DNA of 64,000 nt from Pseudomonadota bacterium (GTDB taxonomy: Bacteria > Verrucomicrobiota > Verrucomicrobiia > Limisphaerales > SXTU01), in assembly GCA_009924135.1 (NCBI GenBank), contig RFSE01000001.1, positions 68,518-132,517 of the forward strand, given 5' to 3'. Positions 21,101 to 29,929 of the stretch are shown piece after piece. The notes beneath the pieces are model-generated. The model saw nothing but the letters and a program-made list of their open reading frames with translations. It ran no database searches and was not told where the DNA came from. Position 1 is the stretch's first letter; each line of letters starts with the position of its first letter. Position numbers and translations under genes: made by a program.

Positions 21101-22167
21101 TTGAGCTGGCCGGTGACTTCCGAGTGGCGGTCCCAGGCGGTGCTGTTGGACGGGTCAAGGGCGAGCAGGGCCACGAACTGCTTCTCGGTTTCCTCGAAGT
21201 TGTTCACCCGGCGCAGGGCGTTGGCATAAGCGAGGCGGATGCGCGGTCCCCAGGCGGTGTTCGCGAGCTTGGGCAGCAGTTGGCCACCCAGGGTGACGGC
21301 TTGATTGGTCAGCGCGAGGTCCGGGAGATATTCGAGCGCGGCCACTTGATACTGGGGATCACCGGTCAGCGTGGCGAACTCCGTCGCCAGCGGCTCGATC
21401 AAGGCGTAGCCGTTCGTGTGGCGGCGCATCGCCTCGATGGCGTAGGAGGCGACGCTGGAGGTAAGCGTAAAGGTCGGGAGCTTGCGCTCGACCTGGAACG
21501 CCGCGACGGCCGCCCCGTAATCGCCAGCGGAGGAAAGATGGTAGAACTCATGGAATGCCGCACCGGCCGGGTCCTGCGGGAAGGCGGCCTTGAAGCGGTG
21601 CGCCGTCTCGGCCGCGCCGCGATGATCACTCTGGCCCGCGCGCTGGCGGTAGAGCTTCAGCAGGAACTCGCGCGTGCGCGGGTCCTGCGGGAAGGACTCG
21701 GTGAACTCGGCGAGGCAGCGCTCCACCATGCTGGCATTGCTCAGCAGGGAAGCGGCCCGCGCGCAGTCGGCCAGCGCTTCCGCGCGCTCGGGCACGGCGG
21801 GGGATTGCTCCGCAATGGTGCGATAGAGCGAGACGGCGTCGGCGATGTTGCCGCCGGCTTCGCGCAGCCGCGCGCTGAGGTAGGTCATCTCGTTCTTCTG
21901 GGGCGCGGTGGGCGACTCACGCAGGAACCGGTCAACGGTCACCTGGGCGGAGATCAACCGGCCGGCGGCGAGCTGGGTGCGGGCCAGTTCCACGGCGATG
22001 GCGGGCTTGTCCGCCGCGCCGGAGCGGAAGGCGGATTCCAGTTTGGTGATGGCTTCGTCGAACTTGCCGGCCTGGACGAGCGCCTTTGCGTCATCCAGCG
22101 CGGCACCCCGGCTGACGAGGCACACCGCGAGCAACAGGGCGGAGGAAAGGAGGAAACGGTTTTTCAT
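15190..22167 (-). CDS. Giant exported TPR / discoidin-like (F5/8C) / Ig-like-module envelope protein
   Basis: 2325-aa uninterrupted ORF with signal peptide; N- and C-terminal TPRs; discoidin-like segment (RAIDNNPKTAWEGLNDGRAPKYLVVDL); recurring D-x-D-x-D ... ETxxHTGxFxG modules. Confidence 0.85.
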   Translation of the reverse strand: MKNRFLLSSALLLAVCLVSRGAALDDAKALVQAGKFDEAITKLESAFRSGAADKPAIAVELARTQLAAGRLISAQVTVDRFLRESPTAPQKNEMTYLSARLREAGGNIADAVSLYRTIAEQSPAVPERAEALADCARAASLLSNASMVERCLAEFTESFPQDPRTREFLLKLYRQRAGQSDHRGAAETAHRFKAAFPQDPAGAAFHEFYHLSSAGDYGAAVAAFQVERKLPTFTLTSSVASYAIEAMRRHTNGYALIEPLATEFATLTGDPQYQVAALEYLPDLALTNQAVTLGGQLLPKLANTAWGPRIRLAYANALRRVNNFEETEKQFVALLALDPSNSTAWDRHSEVTGQLKRPEAHVKLLEQALAALPSQKNLSLRLAAQGQIVYRLTSLAWSRNDYDATAKHARSFLESDGLSGYGSQVIKFAADTCFVGLAEAAKAVEVSTEALKTAKANHQKANGEAKKTQAPPAAKEAAEKALATAKDALDQAQTKADAAQAKLDETRAKSIAKFDALLPSLEKYLTRTIAWAGAIASVDDTFKPYLTVKSMSGEAKRLNETMNRVRQNDLVKASMAGFQTARAAGQWARAGTSGEALLPKFLEAGPALALEGGNAVLTAMYNGGQYEKGIAAAKLILAKYPASAGTLYYLSLCANQLGAPKNRDVVALVDATVAQSGGSYWPYDGWSNVRTYTFTVAEQNRQPDVMLAEFKHLATLNPGSSEAHDYQRRIGAAQAAAGQFDAAKQTLLAALKSAQPTASEPATLHVIATSFTNAANWALPLLDAYLARPTRGPQQGGIQLLRGNLLLTEKQDTNGAIKSIQLAAARPGDLAWTTATVPWQWGETLLQTVASAKVEDAKPADVTLLSDIIRSLGPVQSHWMPAMLVRQAQLNHGLDFSHTVNRITVGMNPNDGNWLANYYIPWSQQVASLGKPELSGLILRAAVNRFTGVDPKLRAQASQALFSLSNKNGFPAAEIDEKLEWAPLLKSAASFRLGDPIAAWKAFQANEPLFAKHEDKLPADYLRWVSDRLLQRDDEASRDLAEKILRRWVIANENSTAVPIEEKAKTQLALADFYFKTLRYDLSRSECTSLINRFPNTSEAVDAQFRIGECYLNQKMYVDAAKVFEKMAKSKDKLSASRGEFLLGVLAQQRGDVDDAKARFRNVMDLAPSSDVADGILYRLSELYGQENRFRDELLLLRSIGLIGSSAKQWHPPGLPLNIVIQDADLGVSRGQSYVPVVVTTSSGDREVVRLESGSAGKGFFRAELPTELGDAKPGDGILQVKGSDTITYDYPEEFKKQFTAIAPPRSNIRLASDGEFKISATEIKDEEEVSFEERLRQQRQQAGKQAGLEFRQEFRNGNSLKPGNNIYLQVKDSDRDVSKDADTIKVLVSAASGSKVTATLTETGPHTGIFRGTLKTVEIAANIFASDRSVGNEAVRAIDNNPKTAWEGLNDGRAPKYLVVDLKQSTKLGLLKWSTDGFFKDKKPVDYAIQVSTNLTDWTTVAATTNFTGSTAEQRSRIVSTNSGNFAGASIQLTNASGRYVRLFIEKFSGTAPRIAELEVTDAAGTLLLPTRGEAEVAAGDSLRLTPSDRVTAVYEDETSMISQGKPRSLSQSMSATYYNATIGFIAYDFKAQAGQAIPETYVKQVRRVDPGQRVIVRITDYDADITDKRDKVKFSLKTSDGQEQKLEATETEPFSGVFTKELDIWSPQRTNGFKLAEGVTLEAHYLDEQNTDPGAPAIRTTHLEPATPGEVKVGFVTSTVKLRADGQETFTYTSTIDTNNAPPIKSVAFRPPLTFEIIDPAAAKDSFSEVKATLTTSGGSTVEVICPLSDVAGGKQAKRKVSDDALEIGRFVGQIFMNLGDKDSPPTTVLEPGDTRTLASRRNPSVVQEQQLANVVPVLNLNGQDVITVTYKAQGKEFKDQARLAVPASVEFTDSGYDKAVSNLYIGDKIFIVVKDLTADATSERDSVEVILTSQRGEKYTAKLQETLSHSGEFSGSLALVAGEKPTPGDDKMEAWFGDAITLTYASKTDASVKFEKTINVVKGTDGNLLVFEKKYATERVAIESQFRMAEAYFELFKNFRALKQLPAATNALNEGMQLLKELSNDYPSKQYEARTDYLLGQFAQELKKYDEAVSYYKRIVQNHSDHPLAPDAQYKLGQCYEEKNDMDTASAEYVTLAYTWPENPLVANVVVRIAEYFYNKKEYPTAAEVSKKFVERFPQHEWAERMLFRAGQCWYKAEQFAKAGKEFDLLVDNYPRSKFRPDAAFWAGESYRSGGQLVPAYRRYKRVTWDYPESDAAKFARGKLVLPEMVNVADSDTAQAQQ

Positions 22168-22197
22168 AGGGCGATGGAAAAAGGAATTGAAGGTGGC

Positions 22198-24411
22198 TTA
22201 GTTCGCGGTGCCGGCGGAGGCTTTGCGCTTCTCGATGGCTTCGACGATTTTCTGGGCGTTGCCGACCATCTTGCTGTTCGGGTAAGTGGAGATGAGCTGG
22301 TTGAACTTCTCCACGGCGTTGTCGAGCTTCTTCATCTTCACCAGGCAGCGGCCGTAGTTGTAGAGCACCACGTCGATGAACTTGCTGTCCTGATACTGCT
22401 GGAGCGCTTCCTCGTAGAGGTCGAGCGCGCGGGTAAAGTCTTCCTTGCTGTAATAGTACTCGGCCATCTTCGACAGGGCGTCACCGGCCTGGTTCGAGTT
22501 CGGGAACTTTTCAAAGCAGACCTTGAACGCGAGGAACGCCTCGTCGTAGTAGATCTTGTTCTTCTGCGTCGTGCCCAGTTCTTCGTAGCACTCGCCGATG
22601 GCGTAGGCGGCGGCGGGGGCGAGCGGGGAGTTCTTCAGGGCCACGAGCCGGCGGTACACGCCGATGGCTTCCTGGAACTTGCCCTGCTTCTGGCTGACCT
22701 GGCCCATCAGCAGGAGCGCGTCATCCACGAACGGGCTGTCCGGGAAACGCCGCTGGAGTTCGAGGCACATCTGGGCCGCGCGACCGAGGTCATCCATCGC
22801 GTAATAAATCTTCCACATCTGGACGTAGGTCTGTTCGAGGAGGCGCTGGTTGAGCGCGCCGTAACTGCGGGCGACCTGCTCGGTCTCGACGAGCGCCTGC
22901 TTGTACTTGTCCGTGGCCTGCTTGGTGAGGCCGAGGTCCTTGTAGATGTTGCCGATGTTCTTGAGCGCCTCGCTGGTCTTGAGCGCGGTTTTGAACTTCA
23001 GTTCCTCGTCGTTGATTTTTGCGTTGGCGACCTGGAGCGGGTTCAAGTTGCCTTCGATCACCTTCGCGATGGTCTTGCGGGCGACCGGCTTGGAATCGAG
23101 GCTCACTTCGTCGAGGTATTCAATCTCGAGGATGTCGTTGACCTGGGCGACGATGGCGGCGGGGTTCGGGGTGTCAGACTGCCGCGCGAGGGAGATGGTG
23201 CCAATGAAGACGCCGGTGTGGACGGCCGCTCCCGGAGCCGCGCCGTCGGCGGGCTTTTCAACCAGCTTGACGCGCTTCTCGTCGATGACCTTGAAAACCG
23301 GTTCGGCTTTCTCGGCGGCTTCGAGCGCGGCGGCGATGGTGTTCGCCGGTTTCTCGGCCTTCTCGCTTTCGGGATTCTCCTCGATGACGCGCTTGGTGCG
23401 GACGATGACTTCGATCTCATCGGACTTGGCGGAGATGTCGCGGTCGGAGTCCTGCACGAGCAGGAAGGTCGGCTTGTCCAGCACCACGGCGCCGACGGCT
23501 TCGGCGAACGCGCCGTCCACGACCTTCACGCGGGCATTGCCGACCACGAGGATTTGCTTGGAGCGCGGCACATTGAGCTGCGCGTCGGCGGTCTGCTTGT
23601 CCACGTAGGTGACCTTGATCTTGTCCGTGCCGATGAGCTGGAGGATGCCGTCGCCGGCCTTGGCCTCGCCGAGTTGCGTGCGGATGCTGCCCATGAGGAT
23701 GGGCGCGCCGGGCGTGACGGCGAAACAGGTCACGGATTCCTTGTCGCCGGAAGTCGTCTCCACAGTGACTACCACGCCAGCCTCGCTCGCCTGGGCGGAC
23801 AGGTCCTTGTCGTCGATCTTCACGAAGAGCCGCTTGCCGGCGTCGAGCTTCTCGGCTTCCTGGGCGGAAGGATCGATCGAGGTGCCGACGTTCTTGAACG
23901 CCTCGATGGCATTGCCGTAGCGGCCGAGTTTGAAGTGCGCCTGGCCGATGTAGTAATAGGCGTCGTTGGAGTAGGGCGTGCCGGGGTGCAGCTTGATGAC
24001 CTTGCGCAACTCGCCGAAGGCCTCCTCGAACTTGCCCATCTCAAAGAAGCAGATGCCCACCTGCAGGCTGGAGTCGCCGCGTTGGTCGGCGTCCTTGTTG
24101 TCCTCGACGGCGACCCGGCGGAACTGATCAAGCGCGAGGTCGAACTTCTTCTCCTTGAGGAACTGCTTGCCCATCTTGAGCCGAGCGAGGAAGCGCCAGC
24201 GGGAAACCGGATAGCGGTCGAGCACGGCCTTGTAGAGGTCCATGGCGGCCGGCAGTTCGCCGGCCTCGAAGCGCGCATCGCCCGCGTCGAGCAGCGCCTT
24301 GGCCTTCTTGTCATCAACAAGGTTGGCGGCCCCGCCAGCCACCTGGGCTGACGTCGCGGGTCCGGTCCAACAAATCGCCGCACAGGCGACCAAACAAAAC
24401 AATCTCTTCAT
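22198..24411 (-). CDS. Exported TPR protein sharing the D-x-D ... HTGxFxG modules of its neighbour
   Basis: ORF 22198..24456; internal start MKRLFCLVACAAICWTGPATSAQ gives a signal peptide; many TPR-like repeats; DSDRDISAKSDEIEVIV and AVHTGVFIGTISL modules. Confidence 0.82.
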   Translation of the reverse strand: MKRLFCLVACAAICWTGPATSAQVAGGAANLVDDKKAKALLDAGDARFEAGELPAAMDLYKAVLDRYPVSRWRFLARLKMGKQFLKEKKFDLALDQFRRVAVEDNKDADQRGDSSLQVGICFFEMGKFEEAFGELRKVIKLHPGTPYSNDAYYYIGQAHFKLGRYGNAIEAFKNVGTSIDPSAQEAEKLDAGKRLFVKIDDKDLSAQASEAGVVVTVETTSGDKESVTCFAVTPGAPILMGSIRTQLGEAKAGDGILQLIGTDKIKVTYVDKQTADAQLNVPRSKQILVVGNARVKVVDGAFAEAVGAVVLDKPTFLLVQDSDRDISAKSDEIEVIVRTKRVIEENPESEKAEKPANTIAAALEAAEKAEPVFKVIDEKRVKLVEKPADGAAPGAAVHTGVFIGTISLARQSDTPNPAAIVAQVNDILEIEYLDEVSLDSKPVARKTIAKVIEGNLNPLQVANAKINDEELKFKTALKTSEALKNIGNIYKDLGLTKQATDKYKQALVETEQVARSYGALNQRLLEQTYVQMWKIYYAMDDLGRAAQMCLELQRRFPDSPFVDDALLLMGQVSQKQGKFQEAIGVYRRLVALKNSPLAPAAAYAIGECYEELGTTQKNKIYYDEAFLAFKVCFEKFPNSNQAGDALSKMAEYYYSKEDFTRALDLYEEALQQYQDSKFIDVVLYNYGRCLVKMKKLDNAVEKFNQLISTYPNSKMVGNAQKIVEAIEKRKASAGTAN

Positions 24412-24594
24412 AAAACTCAATTCACCAAACACCAGCCACCTGTCGGAAAAGCTCAATGGAGACTGGAGGCTGTCTCCGGATATTCACCAAACGACTTCGG
24501 CGTACTGCCGGCTGCGGCGGCTTTTGCTCTTTTTAGCGGGGCGGCCTCCCTTGGTCCGGGCGAATTTCGCCGGTCGCATTCGCGTCGGGAAATC

Positions 24595-27500
24595 GTGCCT
24601 GACAACTGTCACCTCTCCCGTTTTCTTCCGCGCGCCATCCTGAGCCTGATCGTGGCGTTAACGAGCCTGCGTGCATTCTCCGCGCCTTTTCCGGCGGCGG
24701 TGTCCGAGGCGGTGATGGACTTTGACGCCTGCCGGGTGTTGAGCGAACGCTCGGCTGAACCGGTTGAGGCCGCCGCCATCCGGGAACTTCTTGGCTTGGG
24801 TCAGGCGGGGGAACCGGCCGCTGCTGCCAAGCTGGCCCGGTCCAGAAAATCCGGCGAAGTGCTCCAGTACCTGCTCGTCTTCAAGCAGCCCGTCGTCCTC
24901 GGCACCGTGCTCGGGGGAAGCGGTGAACTGCGGGTGCTGCAACCGGCGGCCAGCCTGCCGCCCGAACCGGGCCGGGCCGCCGACTGGCTGACAGTGGAGG
25001 TCCAGCCGAACCAATCCTCACCGCGCTTTGCCCCGTTACCCGCGGGAACCAAGACCCGCGCGCTGCTGGTCACCGTGACCGCGCCGCGCGATTCCCGGCA
25101 GTCGCCGTTTCTGCGGCTGCTCACTCCGCGCCTCGCGAACCACACGCCCGCCGCCGTCGCCAATGCCGAATCGGACTACACGACCCGGCCCACCGCCAGT
25201 CCGCCCTACACGTATGACCCTGGCCACCTTACGCGCGGCTACGGCGAGTGGATCAGCTCGGGCAAGGACGAGAAAGGCATCAACTCCCGCGCGCCCATCA
25301 CGGACTTGCAGCCGACGTGGTTCATCCTCTCGTGGGCGGAGGCCCGCCGGGTGGACGGCGTGTTGTTGCAGGACAATTTTGGTGGGTTCGAATTGCAGGC
25401 CTTCACCGGTCCACCTGGCATCAATGCTGTGGCCGCCACCGAGCAGGAGTGGAAGGCCATCCGGAAGTTTAAGCCGACCCAGGATGGGCAACGCCGCTGG
25501 CTCAATTTTGAACCGGTCCAGACGCGTGCGCTCCGGCTGCACATCACCAAGACCGACGAAGGCCCCGTCGCCCGACTCGCGGGCTTTTCGGTGTTCACCG
25601 ATCTCGGCGAGCAACCGGTCCCGGCCATCGTGAAACCCCTCTCCGCCGAACCGCCGTTGGAGATCGGTTACGAGCTGGCCCAAGCCGGCAAGGTCACGCT
25701 GGTCGTGGACCGCGCCGACGGCACGCGCGTCCGCAATCTTCTCGCCAACACCACCCAGGTGGCCGGGAAGAACTCAGTGGCCTGGGACCTCAAGGACGAG
25801 CAGGGCAACTATGTGCCGCCGGGCGACTATCGGTGGAAGGCCATCACGCACCCGCCGCTGGAGTTGCGCTACGAAATGACGGCCTACCCGAACCACGGCA
25901 GTTACTTCCCTGAACGGCCCGCGTGGCTCACGGGAGCAAGTGGTTCCGGCGGCTGGCTCGCAGACCATTCGCCCCCGCGCTCGGCGTGTGTGGCGGGTGA
26001 CCGGGTCTTCCTCGGGGCACCGGTTTCCGAGAGCGGCGTGTCCCTGATCGAGTGCGATCTCGAAGGCCGCAAGCAATGGGGGCACTCGTCCTTCGAGGCT
26101 TTCACCGGCTCGTGGCTGTTGGCCAGCGATGGCAAGACCGTGTTCAACCTCGCACCGGCCCACAACTTCGCCCGGGCCGGCATGGACAAAAACACCGAAG
26201 CCATCTGGGCCGTGGACATCGCGACCAAAAAGGTGCGCACGTTGGCGATGCTTCAGCCCACGGCCGAACGCAAGCGCGGCGCGCAGGGACTCGCGGCGCA
26301 CGATGGCAAGGTCTTCGTCGCGATCCATGGCGCGGAGAACTGGTTCCAAAATGCCGCCGGAGCGTCGGACGTGGACTTGCAGAATTCCCTGCCGACTTAT
26401 CCGGTCGCGCGCAAACCCCGTGCTGCCTATGAGATGGTGCCGGACCAGCGCACGGACTTCCTCCGCCTCTTCCGCCTCAAGGATCAGCCGCCCGGCTTCG
26501 GGCCGAACCACGGTCTTGTCCATCTCGAGACCACGAAGAACCCCACGCGTCAGCAGCACGTCGTGCTCGCTTTCACCAAACCAGTCTCCATCGGCAGCCT
26601 GGTGTTCCCGCCGCCGCCCAAGGAGGACAAGATGCAGTTCACGCTCTCCGTGCTGAAGTCCGCCGCGCCGTATCCGCCGCGGCCCGACGAGCGGGCGGAC
26701 TGGGTAAATGTCCCGCTCACGGACACGAACGCCTGGGCGGTTTTACCGCTTCCTGCCGGCACCAGCACGCGGGCGTTGCGCATCACCTTCACACGTGGCG
26801 GGGGCGGAGCGAACGATGATTTGCTCTCCGACATCGAAGACAAGAAAGGTGCTCCGGCGCTGGATCTCGCCGACAAACCGACGACCAAAAAATCTGGCTT
26901 CGCCGCAGCCGATGATGGCCTGTGGCAGCGCCGGCTTGAAGGCATGAAGTTGCTGGGCCGTCGCTTTGAGAACGCTTTCTCCACGGCCACGGTTCGGTTT
27001 AACTCCGGCAAAATCCTCCCCGATGGCACCTGGGACGCACAACGTACCGAACCCCTCAGCGCGGCGGACCCCGGCATCTATGCGCTCGAATGGAAAGCTC
27101 CCCAGTCGCTCCGGGGCCTCGCCTTGCGCGAGGTGGACGGCGCAGTGACCGAGGTGGATGTCTTTACTGGTCCCGCCAATGCGCCCGTGGACATCAAGTC
27201 GGACGCGGGCTGGGAAAAGGTCGCCACCTACCGGCAGGCGTTGCGTGATTACTACAGCGGTCGCGAGAGCAACAACGGTTACGCGAGGTATCTCGATGGC
27301 TACGTGGACTTCGGTCGCGAGGTCAGCACGCGCGCCGTGCGGTTGCGCGTGATCAAGCAGTGGGACAGCAAGGACCATTATCCCAGCGGCATCCGTGAGG
27401 ACCTCGGCGGGCAGACGCTCGATACGAAGCGTTGCCGCGTCTTCGGCGTGGCGGCGTTGCGCTACCTCGGCGGTGAACCGGTGGTGAACCCCCTGGTGAC

Positions 27501-29895
27501 CGAGCGTGTGGAGATGATCGACGGTGAGACCGGCAAGGTGCTCAAGGAAGTTCACGTGCCGCGCATCGCCGAGGCCGGGGGCGACTGGTCGCGCGGCAAT
27601 CTGCTCGCCGTGAATCAACGCGGCGAGGTCTTCACCATCGCGGACGAGAAGCTCGTGCAGGTGGACTTCAACGGCGCCGCGCTCCGCCCGTTGGTCACCG
27701 ACTTGCAGAAGCCTTCCGCGCTGGCTTGCGACCGTGCGGGCAACTTCTACGTTTTCGATTCCGCCAAGGAGCGGAAGAACATCCGCGTGTACGATGCGAC
27801 CGGGAAATTCCTCCGCAGCATCGGCGAGCCCGGCGGCTACCAGCGCGGCCCGTGGAATCAAAACCGCATGGATCACATCACCGCCCTCGCGGTCGATGCC
27901 CGCGACCAGGTCTGGGCCGTGGATTGGAATTACTGGCCCAAGCGCATCAGCCTCTGGAGCGCAGACGGGAAGTTTCAAAAGGAGTTCCTCGGCCCGACCG
28001 AATACGGCGGGGCCGGCCAGCTTGATCCCGGCGACAAACGCCGCCTGTTCTACGGTCCGCTGGAGTTCGAATTGGACTGGGCCAGCGGCAAGTCACGCCT
28101 GAAGAACCTCCTGTCCCTCGACGGTCATGGTGCGAGCGACTCCCCGATCTACGTCGGCAAGCAGCTCTATCTCGTCAACACCCGGCCCGGAGGGCATGGC
28201 CCCTCGCAGCAGTGCGGCGTGGTGTATCGCCACGACGGCGACCGCGCCAAGCTCGTCGCCGCGGTCGGTCTCGCCGGGCAGTTCAAGCCGCTGCTCGACC
28301 CGCGGCTGGTGAAGGCCTTCGGTGGCAAGGTGCTCATGGATTACATCTGCACCTGGAGCGACTTGAATGGCGACGAACAGGTGCAGCCCGAGGAAGTCCA
28401 GCTCTGGCCCAAACCCAAGAACGTGCGCGTGGTCTTCGACTCGCAGCTCGGCGTGCAGATGGGCCCGCTCGGCTTCCGCGTGAAGGAGTTCCGCTCCGTT
28501 GGCGTGCCCGTCTATGAACGCGTCGAGCTGCCGGGCATTTGGGACGGCGTGGCGCTGCGGCTCAACGACGGTAACTACTATCACTTCGAGGACGAATCCG
28601 CCTTGCGCAATGCCTGTGCGGTGCAGCGGCCGGACGGCAAGGTCCTCTGGACTTACCAGACGGAAGGTGCGGGCGTTCAGGCGCTCACCCGGGCCAAGCC
28701 CTGGCACCCGGCGCAGATCGTCTGCCAGTTTGGCTTTGCCGGTCACGCCACCGCGCATGCGGGCGATCTCGGCGAGTTCCTCGTCTTCAATTCCAACGTC
28801 GGCATCTTCAACATCATGACCGCTGACGGCATGTTCGCGGGCCAGATCTTCCGCGACATCCGCGATCCCAAGGCCTTGCCCTGGAGCGGCACGAACAACG
28901 CGCGCGGCATGCGGCTGGACGACATCACGCCGGGACAGGAGCATTTCCAAGGCTACTTCACGCGCACCTCGGACAATAAGTATTACGCGGTGGCCGGGCA
29001 CAACCACGCCAGTGTCGTAGAAGTCGTGGGTATGGATCGCTTCAAGCGCTTCGAGGGCAATGTCGCCATCGGAGCGAAGGAACTCGCCGCCGCTCAAAAC
29101 TGGGAGCGTTCCCGCGAGGCCCGCGTCCTCTACGCCCGAGCGCCGGTGCTCGACGCCTACCTGATGTCCGCGCCCAAGCTCGACGGCAAGCTCAACGACT
29201 GGGGCCCGGTCAGCGCCGAGCAGGATCGCGACGCGAAGTTCCGCATCGGTTACGACGAGCAAAACCTCTACCTCGCCTTCGAAGTCTCCCGGCGTGGCCC
29301 GCTCAAGAACCAGGGCCAGCAGTGGGACCGCCTGTTCAAGACCGGCGCGAGCGTGGATCTCCAGATTGCCGTTGACCCCGGAGCGAATCCCGACCGCAAG
29401 GCCCCGGCTCCCGGCGACCAGCGCCTGCTGCTCACGATTATGGGCGACAAACCTACCGCCGTGCTCTATCAGGCCGTCGTCCCCGGCACGCCGCCGGACA
29501 AGGCCTGGCAGGTCGTGAGCCCCGTTCACTCCGTCACCTTCGACCGGGTGACCAAGCTTGACTCCGTGCGCTTCGCCGTGGAGGACAACGACAACGGCTA
29601 CGTGCTCGAAGCCGCCGTCCCGCTCGCCGCCCTCGGCCTGAAGATTACGCCAGGCCTGCGTCTCAAGATGGACTGGGGTATTTTGGTGAGCGGACCCGAT
29701 GGCACCGAAGTGCTGCGCCGTGAGTATTGGGCGAACAAGGTCACGCAGATCACCGCCGACGCGCCGAGCGAAGCCGAGCTGCATCCCGAACTCTGGGGCC
29801 ACGTCCGCTTCCACTCCGAACGCCTCGCCGCCCTTGATCCCACCGCGAAGAAGAAGGACAAGGCCGTGGAGGATTTGTTGAATGATTTGAAGTGA
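24595..29895 (+). CDS. Giant secreted protein: FlgD-Ig-like, NHL-like propeller and C-terminal CBM9-like domain
   Basis: 1766 aa; KVTLVVDRADGTRVRNLLANTTQVAGKNSVAWDLKDEQGNYVPPGDYRWKA (FlgD Ig-like); ALACDRAGNFYVFDSAKERKNIRVYDATGKFLRSIG (NHL-like); PKLDGKLNDWGP...FRIGYDEQNLYLAFEV (CBM9-like). Confidence 0.8.
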   Translation: MPDNCHLSRFLPRAILSLIVALTSLRAFSAPFPAAVSEAVMDFDACRVLSERSAEPVEAAAIRELLGLGQAGEPAAAAKLARSRKSGEVLQYLLVFKQPVVLGTVLGGSGELRVLQPAASLPPEPGRAADWLTVEVQPNQSSPRFAPLPAGTKTRALLVTVTAPRDSRQSPFLRLLTPRLANHTPAAVANAESDYTTRPTASPPYTYDPGHLTRGYGEWISSGKDEKGINSRAPITDLQPTWFILSWAEARRVDGVLLQDNFGGFELQAFTGPPGINAVAATEQEWKAIRKFKPTQDGQRRWLNFEPVQTRALRLHITKTDEGPVARLAGFSVFTDLGEQPVPAIVKPLSAEPPLEIGYELAQAGKVTLVVDRADGTRVRNLLANTTQVAGKNSVAWDLKDEQGNYVPPGDYRWKAITHPPLELRYEMTAYPNHGSYFPERPAWLTGASGSGGWLADHSPPRSACVAGDRVFLGAPVSESGVSLIECDLEGRKQWGHSSFEAFTGSWLLASDGKTVFNLAPAHNFARAGMDKNTEAIWAVDIATKKVRTLAMLQPTAERKRGAQGLAAHDGKVFVAIHGAENWFQNAAGASDVDLQNSLPTYPVARKPRAAYEMVPDQRTDFLRLFRLKDQPPGFGPNHGLVHLETTKNPTRQQHVVLAFTKPVSIGSLVFPPPPKEDKMQFTLSVLKSAAPYPPRPDERADWVNVPLTDTNAWAVLPLPAGTSTRALRITFTRGGGGANDDLLSDIEDKKGAPALDLADKPTTKKSGFAAADDGLWQRRLEGMKLLGRRFENAFSTATVRFNSGKILPDGTWDAQRTEPLSAADPGIYALEWKAPQSLRGLALREVDGAVTEVDVFTGPANAPVDIKSDAGWEKVATYRQALRDYYSGRESNNGYARYLDGYVDFGREVSTRAVRLRVIKQWDSKDHYPSGIREDLGGQTLDTKRCRVFGVAALRYLGGEPVVNPLVTERVEMIDGETGKVLKEVHVPRIAEAGGDWSRGNLLAVNQRGEVFTIADEKLVQVDFNGAALRPLVTDLQKPSALACDRAGNFYVFDSAKERKNIRVYDATGKFLRSIGEPGGYQRGPWNQNRMDHITALAVDARDQVWAVDWNYWPKRISLWSADGKFQKEFLGPTEYGGAGQLDPGDKRRLFYGPLEFELDWASGKSRLKNLLSLDGHGASDSPIYVGKQLYLVNTRPGGHGPSQQCGVVYRHDGDRAKLVAAVGLAGQFKPLLDPRLVKAFGGKVLMDYICTWSDLNGDEQVQPEEVQLWPKPKNVRVVFDSQLGVQMGPLGFRVKEFRSVGVPVYERVELPGIWDGVALRLNDGNYYHFEDESALRNACAVQRPDGKVLWTYQTEGAGVQALTRAKPWHPAQIVCQFGFAGHATAHAGDLGEFLVFNSNVGIFNIMTADGMFAGQIFRDIRDPKALPWSGTNNARGMRLDDITPGQEHFQGYFTRTSDNKYYAVAGHNHASVVEVVGMDRFKRFEGNVAIGAKELAAAQNWERSREARVLYARAPVLDAYLMSAPKLDGKLNDWGPVSAEQDRDAKFRIGYDEQNLYLAFEVSRRGPLKNQGQQWDRLFKTGASVDLQIAVDPGANPDRKAPAPGDQRLLLTIMGDKPTAVLYQAVVPGTPPDKAWQVVSPVHSVTFDRVTKLDSVRFAVEDNDNGYVLEAAVPLAALGLKITPGLRLKMDWGILVSGPDGTEVLRREYWANKVTQITADAPSEAELHPELWGHVRFHSERLAALDPTAKKKDKAVEDLLNDLK

Positions 29896-29929
29896 GGCGG
29901 GCCGAATGAACCTGTTGGTACGAACCTGC

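Noticed and set aside
20944-24351. 1135-aa plus-strand ORF antisense to the TPR genes
   Set aside because: Codon-bias shadow of two well-supported minus-strand genes; low-complexity composition, no recognisable motif, spans two genes and their spacer.
28093-29814. 573-aa minus-strand ORF
   Set aside because: Antisense shadow of the 1766-aa secreted protein gene with no recognisable motifs.
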